Shown: positions 8,363-12,045 of the stretch, one piece after another
How the letters are laid out: the number at the start of each line of letters is the position of its first letter
Numbering within the stretch: position 1 is the first letter of the stretch
From: Chloroflexota bacterium
Lineage (GTDB): Bacteria > Chloroflexota > Dehalococcoidia > SM23-28-2 > RBG-16-64-32
Length of the DNA: 12,045 bases
Assembly (NCBI GenBank): GCA_022565075.1
Contig: JADFKG010000051.1
Coordinates: 1 to 12,045 of the forward strand
Direction of reading: 5' to 3'
The notes under the pieces: generated by a model
Told to the model about the DNA's origin: nothing
Database searches by the model: none
The model's input: only the letters and a program-made list of their open reading frames with translations
Program-made: the position numbers and the translations under genes

Positions 8363-9436
8363 ATGACCATCACAACCGACGCGACCACTCGCACGCAGAC
8401 CGCAGCCGACGCCCCTGGCCCGGCGTTCATAATCGCCGTGCGCAGCACCGGAATCTTCTGCCGGCCCGGCTGTCCCGCCAGGGCGCCGAAGCCGGAGAAC
8501 ATCGTGCTCTACTGGACGACCGGCGAAGCCCAGGCGGCCGGCTTCCGCGCCTGCAAGCGCTGCCGCCCACTCGACCCGTCGCCGGATCCGCGCGCCGCCT
8601 ACCTGGCCGAGGCCTGCGCCTACCTCGACGACGATCCGGACGCCGAGCCCTCCCTGGCGGCGGTCGCCGGCCGGCTGGGTCTGCGCAGCGAGTACCTGCG
8701 CAGACTCTTCCGGCGCGAGCTCGGCGTCTCGCCGCGCCAGTACCTGGCGTCGACACGGTCCGGCCGCCTCAAGGACGGCCTGCGTGAGGGCGCAACCGTC
8801 ACCCGCGCGCTGTACGACGCTGGCTATCCCAGCGGCTCCCGGCTGTACGAGAAGTCCGACGATGTGCTGGGCATGACGCCGGCGACCTACGGCAGGGGCG
8901 GCGCGGGAATCACCGTGCGCTACGAGATCACGGATTGCGCGCTGGGCAAGCTGCTCGTCGGCGCCACGGAGCGCGGCGTCTGCATCGTCAAGCTCGGCGA
9001 CGACAGGGCGCAGCTCGAAGGCAAGCTCGAGCGGGAGTTCCCGCGGGCCAGGCTGGAGCGTCAGGGCGAAGGCCTGCGCGCCTGGGTCAGTGAGATCGTC
9101 CGCTACCTGGGCGGGGAAACGACGAAGCTCGACCTGCCGCTGGACATCCAGGCCACGGCGTTTCAGATGCGCGTCTGGCGCGCCCTCCGCGGCATCGCCC
9201 GCGGCGAGACGAAGTCGTACTCGCAGGTCGCCCGCGAGATCGGGGCGCCCAGGGCGGCCCGCGCCGTCGCCCGCGCCTGCGCGACGAACCCCGTCGGTAT
9301 CGTTATCCCCTGCCACCGCGTCGTGCGCAACGATGGCAGCCTCGGCGGCTATGGCGGCGGCGTGGAGCGCAAAGAGGCCCTGCTGGCTATGGAGAGCCAG
9401 TCGGGGCCGGACGGCGACGACCGGTCGCCCAGTTGA
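8363..9436 (+). CDS. ada: Ada-type methylphosphotriester/O6-methylguanine methyltransferase and regulator
   Basis: Repairs DNA alkylation by irreversible methyl transfer to its own cysteines and, in the E. coli model, becomes a transcription activator once methylated. The 357 residues carry all three domains. The N-Ada zinc domain has Cys33, Cys37, Cys64 and Cys67, with the same spacing as E. coli 38/42/69/72. An AraC-type HTH pair spans about 80-178. The methyltransferase domain (about 184-344) has the active site I-V-I-P-C-H-R with Cys317. The ATG is set by GGAGGT 7 nt upstream. The helix before the zinc domain (R-W-x-A-V-x-x-R-D in relatives) is missing, replaced by a Thr/Ala-rich stretch, and is not encoded in neighbouring frames. 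The gene is divergent from prs and overlaps the exporter gene by 4 nt, so methylation damage may induce both. Confidence 0.95.
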   Translation: MTITTDATTRTQTAADAPGPAFIIAVRSTGIFCRPGCPARAPKPENIVLYWTTGEAQAAGFRACKRCRPLDPSPDPRAAYLAEACAYLDDDPDAEPSLAAVAGRLGLRSEYLRRLFRRELGVSPRQYLASTRSGRLKDGLREGATVTRALYDAGYPSGSRLYEKSDDVLGMTPATYGRGGAGITVRYEITDCALGKLLVGATERGVCIVKLGDDRAQLEGKLEREFPRARLERQGEGLRAWVSEIVRYLGGETTKLDLPLDIQATAFQMRVWRALRGIARGETKSYSQVAREIGAPRAARAVARACATNPVGIVIPCHRVVRNDGSLGGYGGGVERKEALLAMESQSGPDGDDRSPS

Positions 9437-10389
9437 GCGACCACAATCGCCCGGCGTCCAACGGACCCTCAGGACGGGCCGCTCCGACGCTGTTCGCATT
9501 GGGCGCCATCTGGGGTGGTTCGTTCCTCTTCATCAAGGTCATCGTCGAAGAGACGGGGCCGCTGGAGGTCGTCTTCGGGCGGGTGTTCTTCGGTTGCCTG
9601 GTCGTCGGCGCCTACGTTCTCGTGACCCGGCACAGGATGGTCGTGACGCCGAGCCTGGTGGCGCGCGTCTCCGTCCTCGCCGTACTGGCGAACATCATGC
9701 CGTTCGCCTTGATCTCCTGGGGAGAGCAGCACATCGATAGCGGTACGGCGTCAGTCCTCAACGCGATGGTGCCGATCTTCACCGCCGTCGTCGCCGCCAT
9801 CGCCCTCGACGAAGAGCACTTTACGCCGGCCCGTCTGGGCGGCCTGCTGCTCGGATTCGTCGGCGTGGCGGTGCTCACCGGCACCGAGTCGCTCGACGTG
9901 ACGGACTCGGCTGTCGCCGGGCAACTCGCAGTGGTCGGCGCGGCGCTCTGCTACGGCCTGGGCGCAGTCTACATGCGCAGCCTCCTACGCGAGCAGGACC
10001 CCGTCAGCCTGACGCTGCTGCAGCTTGTCATCTCCGTCTTCATCGCCGGCGTCGCGCTCGTCGCCGTCTCCGGAACGCCGAACTACTCGCTCAGCCTTGA
10101 GGCGTGGGGCTCACTGATCGCGCTGGGCACGCTGGGCACCGGCGTCGGCTACGTGGCTTTCGTCTGGCTGATCGAGAACATCGGCAGCGTGCGGGCGTCG
10201 CTCGTCACGTACATCGTGCCGGTGCTGGCGTTGTTCCTGGGCTGGTTGATCCTCGACGAGAGCATCGGCCTGAACACGATCGCCGGCTTCCTGCTGATCA
10301 TCGGGGGCGTGGCAACCGTGATGCGCGGCCAGGCGCCGTCCAGCCAGCGCCTGCAGGAGCCCGTAACGCCCGCCTCCGTGGGCGAGTAG
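9433..10389 (+). CDS. DMT-superfamily exporter with two EamA domains
   Basis: A 318-residue inner-membrane permease of the drug/metabolite transporter superfamily. About ten hydrophobic helices are visible (near 20-38, 46-66, 75-95, 103-124, 134-150, 163-182, 191-213, 223-247, 254-276, 282-298), forming two EamA repeats. Typical marks are A-I-W-G-G-S-F-L-F-I-K in helix 1, the end of repeat 1 at L-D-E-E-H-F-T-P, and the matching L-D-E-S-I-G-L-N in repeat 2. The TTG start at 9433 overlaps the ada stop (TTGA), and no ribosome site of its own is evident, so translation is probably coupled to ada. The substrate is unknown. Relatives export amino acids, nucleosides or drugs; linkage to a DNA-repair gene does not settle it. 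Confidence 0.9.
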   Translation: MSDHNRPASNGPSGRAAPTLFALGAIWGGSFLFIKVIVEETGPLEVVFGRVFFGCLVVGAYVLVTRHRMVVTPSLVARVSVLAVLANIMPFALISWGEQHIDSGTASVLNAMVPIFTAVVAAIALDEEHFTPARLGGLLLGFVGVAVLTGTESLDVTDSAVAGQLAVVGAALCYGLGAVYMRSLLREQDPVSLTLLQLVISVFIAGVALVAVSGTPNYSLSLEAWGSLIALGTLGTGVGYVAFVWLIENIGSVRASLVTYIVPVLALFLGWLILDESIGLNTIAGFLLIIGGVATVMRGQAPSSQRLQEPVTPASVGE

Positions 10390-10437
10390 GGCGTCGTATC
10401 TGCACCCGTAGCGAAAAACGGTTGAGGCTGTGGGTCC

Positions 10438-10623
10438 TGGGTCAGCTTGAAGGACGAGGGACATACGACTGCGCCGGGGCGCTGTCTTGGTATGCGGGCC
10501 AAGACGGGGTGCTACATAGATAGGGGGTACGTCCCGGCGCAGTCTAATTATACGCCTAACAGGCCCTGCTGAGGGCAACGCCAGTGGCCGCCCACGCCCC
10601 GTTGTGGTAGTGGGTCAGTTTGA
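10438..10623. repeat. Direct copies of TGGGTCAGyTTGA flanking the nested inverted repeat
   Basis: TGGGTCAGCTTGA (10438-10450) and TGGGTCAGTTTGA (10611-10623) are in the same orientation, 173 bp apart, with one difference in 13. They flank the inverted repeat at 10467-10544. They may be remnants of mobile-element ends. Chance is less likely for 12 of 13 matches within 190 bp, but not excluded. Confidence 0.5.
10467..10544. repeat. Nested 78-nt inverted repeat (structured element)
   Basis: Outer arms GACTGCGCCGGG (10467-10478) and CCCGGCGCAGTC (10533-10544) pair perfectly over 12 bp. Inside them GTCTTGG (10484-10490) and CCAAGAC (10499-10505) form a perfect 7-bp hairpin with an 8-nt loop. About 27 nt between the inner hairpin and the right outer arm remain unpaired. 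There is no T-run after the right arm (TAATTATA follows), so it is not a classical terminator. It could be a structured RNA, a small non-autonomous element, or a transcription stop without U-tract for the ada/EamA transcript. Confidence 0.7.
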
Positions 10624-10694
10624 GCCGAGCAGGCTTGGCGTCGGGTGAAATTAGCGAAAATAGAGGGTTTTCTGTCGATAAAGTGGTTGATATA

Positions 10695-10704
10695 TGCCAT
10701 GGCA
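10695..10704. repeat. Perfect 10-bp palindrome TGCCATGGCA
   Basis: Self-complementary site 58 nt upstream of the first gene of the small-gene cassette. It could be a protein-binding site, but is short enough to occur by chance. Confidence 0.4.
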
Positions 10705-10723
10705 CCTGTCAAGTTGATTGTGG

Positions 10724-10744
10724 AGTGAGTGTTGATAACTCACT
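10724..10744. promoter_or_regulatory. Operator-like 21-bp inverted repeat upstream of the unknown pair
   Basis: Perfect arms AGTGAGT (10724-10730) and ACTCACT (10738-10744) flank a 7-nt AT-rich centre. The repeat ends 17 nt before the ATG at 10762 and is immediately followed by the ribosome site AGGAG (10748-10752). This layout fits an autoregulatory operator or a small RNA hairpin. I could not identify a convincing -35/-10 pair here. Confidence 0.5.
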
Positions 10745-10761
10745 GCGAGGAGAAGGCGTAA

Positions 10762-10974
10762 ATGAGGAATGGGCGCAACGGAGTGCGGCCTAGCGCAGCT
10801 ATATCCATGCTTGATAAGAGTGAGGGCTATAGGATGCTAGACCGCCTCACGCAGAAGCATTTTAACCTAAGCGCGGATGAGTTTATCGCTGCTTGGCGAT
10901 CCGGCAAGCTTCATGACGAGAATGAATATCCGGAAGCTGTACGCCTAGCGATGATGATCCCGCTTGTGGCGTAG
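10762..10974 (+). CDS. Small unknown protein, first gene of a two-gene module
   Basis: A 70-residue soluble protein of unknown function. The core, from about residue 16, reads M-L-D-K-S-E-G-Y-R-M-L-D-R-L, then H-F-N-L-S-A-D-E-F-I-A-A-W-R-S-G-K-L (33-50), then an acidic Y-P-E-A-V-R-L-A-M-M-I-P-L-V ending (56-69). I recall similar small proteins with F-I-x-x-W-x-x-G and L-A-M-L-x-P blocks as uncharacterised conserved proteins, without a name. The ATG at 10762 has AGGAG 9 nt upstream; internal ATGs at 10807 and 10831 are alternatives. The stop overlaps the next start (TAGTG). The base composition is less GC-rich than the ada/EamA genes. Its size, acidic patch and operator-like repeat would suit an antitoxin or partner protein, but that is inference. 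Confidence 0.72.
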   Translation: MRNGRNGVRPSAAISMLDKSEGYRMLDRLTQKHFNLSADEFIAAWRSGKLHDENEYPEAVRLAMMIPLVA

Positions 10975-11507
10975 TGCCTGGCCGCAGGCCAGCGGGAGCC
11001 GTAGAGCGGTTCATTTCCCCCATCAGGGATGCACTGTCATGTGTCATCCGACAGCCATCCTTGCATTCACGTGATGGCTACAGTCCCGAGCAAAACCCGC
11101 ACGCCCTCGTTCTAAATCGCGGAGAGCCAGTCAAGCTTTACAGGGCCAACGTATGGCTATCTGTTAACCAGGTCTATGACATTGTGGAGGCTGAAGGCGA
11201 GCGAGGTCCCTACAAAGTCTCAACGCGCAGTTACATCTACGCGCTGAGCGATGGCGACGGCGAAATCGTGGGTTTTCACTACCACCCGGAAAGCAACATG
11301 GACTTTTGCCATCTCCACTTCCGTAGATCGGCGGAATTTGGCAAGGCTCACTTCCCAACGGGGCGGGTGGCAATAGAGGAAGTGATCGCTCTGGCCATTC
11401 GTGATCTTGGCGTCACGCCAAGGCGTGCCGATTATCGTGAGGTCTTGGGGGAGGGCTTAGCGGCATTCCGACAGTGGCGAACATGGGACTCACGTGGCAC
11501 AATGTAG
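10974..11507 (+). CDS. Unknown His-rich protein, second gene of the module
   Basis: A 177-residue soluble protein of unknown function. The likely domain runs from about 45 to 170 and starts with beta strands: V-K-L-Y-R-A-N-V-W-L, then Y-K-V-S-T-R-S-Y-I-Y-A-L-S-D (80-93). It continues through a His-rich centre: F-H-Y-H-P (His102, His104), C-H-L-H-F (His113, His115) and H-F-P-T-G-R-V (His126). A helical end follows, with E-E-V-I-A-L-A-I-R-D-L-G-V (135-147). Two HxH pairs plus a third His in one sheet region suggest metal binding or a nuclease-like site. The GTG start shares one base with the upstream stop and has no ribosome site, so it should be made by coupling. The first 40 residues are less domain-like, and a later start is possible. 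A toxin role is only a hypothesis. Confidence 0.72.
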   Translation: MPGRRPAGAVERFISPIRDALSCVIRQPSLHSRDGYSPEQNPHALVLNRGEPVKLYRANVWLSVNQVYDIVEAEGERGPYKVSTRSYIYALSDGDGEIVGFHYHPESNMDFCHLHFRRSAEFGKAHFPTGRVAIEEVIALAIRDLGVTPRRADYREVLGEGLAAFRQWRTWDSRGTM

Positions 11508-11509
11508 TC

Positions 11510-11743
11510 ATGCCTGAACGCTCAAGCAAGAAGCGTCCGACAGACCCGAACGCCCTGGCAGCGGACATTGTAGCAGAGGCGACGGGTCAGAAGACCGACG
11601 ACGGGAAAGACCCGGCAGCGGTCGAGCTAGGCCGCAAGGGTGGGCTCAAGGGCGGCAAGGCACGGGCTGAGAAGCTGTCGCCGGAACGTCGGAGCGAGAT
11701 CGCCAAGAAGGCGGCTGCGGCGCGGTGGGGTAAGCAGGGCTGA
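11510..11743 (+). CDS. Small basic KGG-type protein
   Basis: A 77-residue protein with a charged, probably disordered first half containing D-P-N-A-L-A-A-D-I-V-A-E-A-T-G. A lysine/glycine-rich end follows: V-E-L-G-R-K-G-G-L-K-G-G-K-A-R-A-E-K-L-S-P (38-58) and E-I-A-K-K-A-A-A-A-R-W (63-73). Such GRKGGxKGGKAR proteins are widespread, usually left unnamed or called histone H1-like or stress-type KGG proteins. Nucleic-acid binding is likely from charge alone. The ATG at 11510 is preferred, being 2 nt after the upstream stop; an in-frame GTG at 11474 would overlap that gene. No strong ribosome site is seen, fitting coupling. Confidence 0.75.
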   Translation: MPERSSKKRPTDPNALAADIVAEATGQKTDDGKDPAAVELGRKGGLKGGKARAEKLSPERRSEIAKKAAAARWGKQG

Positions 11744-11753
11744 GTCTCTGAGT

Positions 11754-12045
11754 ATGGCGAAGCGTACTCCGCCTATAGCCATCTACCCAGGCACCCCTCT
11801 GGGTCAGCCGGATTACAGAACCCACTTTTGGTATCACGGGCAGAGCGACGACTTTTATCGCATGTGCGATGAAGCCGAGTGGCCCGATGGCGTACCTCCC
11901 GATACCAACCAGACCATAGATGTTCCCTGCACGAGCTGTAGAGACCTCTATCGCTACATCATTGCTCGTGATGGGGGGGTGGAGCCCCATGCTCCGGTTG
12001 ACTACCCCACGTTATCAATGGTACCCTCCCCTGTAACAGGGGGGT
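11754..12045 (+). CDS. Possible partial CDS with a CxxC motif, leaving the window
   Basis: From ATG at 11754, 10 nt after the previous stop, the frame stays open for 97 codons to the window end. The peptide begins M-A-K-R-T-P-P-I-A-I-Y-P-G and has W-Y-H-G-Q-S-D-D-F-Y-R-M-C-D-E-A-E-W (26-43). It then has T-I-D-V-P-C-T-S-C-R-D-L-Y-R-Y-I (54-69), where Cys59 and Cys62 could form half of a zinc site. Aromatic and charged residues are spaced like a real protein. Against it: no recognised homologue, no clear ribosome site, and G/C-run hairpins in its last 75 nt. The same-strand, tight arrangement makes it a plausible fourth gene of the cassette. Confidence 0.45.
   Translation, partial: MAKRTPPIAIYPGTPLGQPDYRTHFWYHGQSDDFYRMCDEAEWPDGVPPDTNQTIDVPCTSCRDLYRYIIARDGGVEPHAPVDYPTLSMVPSPVTGG
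12028..12042. repeat. Short GC hairpin at the window end
   Basis: CCCCTG (12028-12033) and CAGGGG (12037-12042) around TAA. A second short stem, ATGGGG (11971-11976) with CCCCAT (11985-11990), lies 37 nt upstream. Their role cannot be judged because the window stops here. Confidence 0.4.

Larger units (their letters stand above)
10390..10761. other. Gene-free stretch of 372 bp with several inverted and direct repeats
   Basis: No convincing coding sequence is seen on either strand; open frames here give compositionally odd peptides. It contains a 78-nt nested inverted repeat (10467-10544), two copies of TGGGTCAGyTTGA (10438-10450 and 10611-10623), a 10-bp palindrome (10695-10704) and a 21-bp inverted repeat (10724-10744). 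From about 10630 the DNA becomes visibly less GC-rich, marking a compositional border between the ada/EamA genes and the small-gene cassette to the right. No tRNA or integrase that would explain the border is visible. Confidence 0.7.

Noticed and set aside
8174..9499. Minus-strand frame extending prs upstream to 764 codons
   Set aside because: The extension is antisense to ada, low in motifs and very Ala/Arg/Gly-rich. Prs proteins start at the GTG at 8173.
10384..10395. GTAGGGCG at the EamA stop codon, resembling the REP foot
   Set aside because: No palindrome follows and there is no inverted partner nearby.
10467..10550. Inverted repeat as a classical rho-independent terminator
   Set aside because: The stem is long and interrupted, and it is followed by TAATTATA, not a T-run.
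10111..10578. Minus-strand frames across the EamA 3' end and the gene-free stretch
   Set aside because: Half of each is antisense to the exporter and the rest crosses the inverted repeat; no ribosome site or motif supports them.
10390..10761. Genomic-island attachment site next to a tRNA
   Set aside because: There is a composition change, but no tRNA, integrase or flanking duplication is visible in the window.
11646..11990. Minus-strand frame of 114 codons at the right end
   Set aside because: It overlaps the KGG gene antisense, and its translation looks unlike a folded protein. The plus-strand frame from 11754 is better placed.

Overview
The window is high-GC bacterial DNA with tightly packed genes. 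The protein set (an unusual SecA, Prs beside SecA, a PH-domain membrane protein after IlvE, a RAYT transposase, a KGG-type small protein) best suggests Chloroflexota, perhaps a Dehalococcoidia-like lineage. That placement is a family-level impression from memory, not a computed result. No rRNA, tRNA or CRISPR array is visible.

Left block, minus strand: ilvE (branched-chain aminotransferase), a PH-domain/DUF1648-like membrane protein and an SGNH-hydrolase lipoprotein cut by the left window edge. They overlap or nearly touch, and one good sigma70-type promoter upstream of ilvE probably drives all three. A plus-strand RAYT (REP-associated tyrosine transposase) gene follows. It runs tail to tail, with a 35-nt overlap, into a conserved unknown gene translated just downstream of secA.

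Centre, minus strand: prs, then secA, then the unknown gene. The prs-secA gap holds a 98-bp inverted pair of REP units beginning GTAG. Inside the RAYT coding sequence lies a 97-bp element with the same architecture and near-identical ends. Together they look like a small REPIN/RAYT system in which one repeat is embedded in the transposase gene itself.

Right of prs, plus strand: a full three-domain Ada DNA-alkylation-response protein with a structured leader, translationally coupled to a DMT-family (EamA) exporter. A 372-bp gene-free stretch follows, with a nested 78-nt inverted repeat and two further palindromes. It leads into a visibly less GC-rich cassette of small genes: an unknown pair with TAGTG overlap, a KGG-type basic protein, and a partial Cys-containing ORF leaving the window. 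The pair has its own ribosome site and an operator-like 21-bp inverted repeat. It resembles a toxin-antitoxin or other two-gene accessory module, but its function is not known to me.
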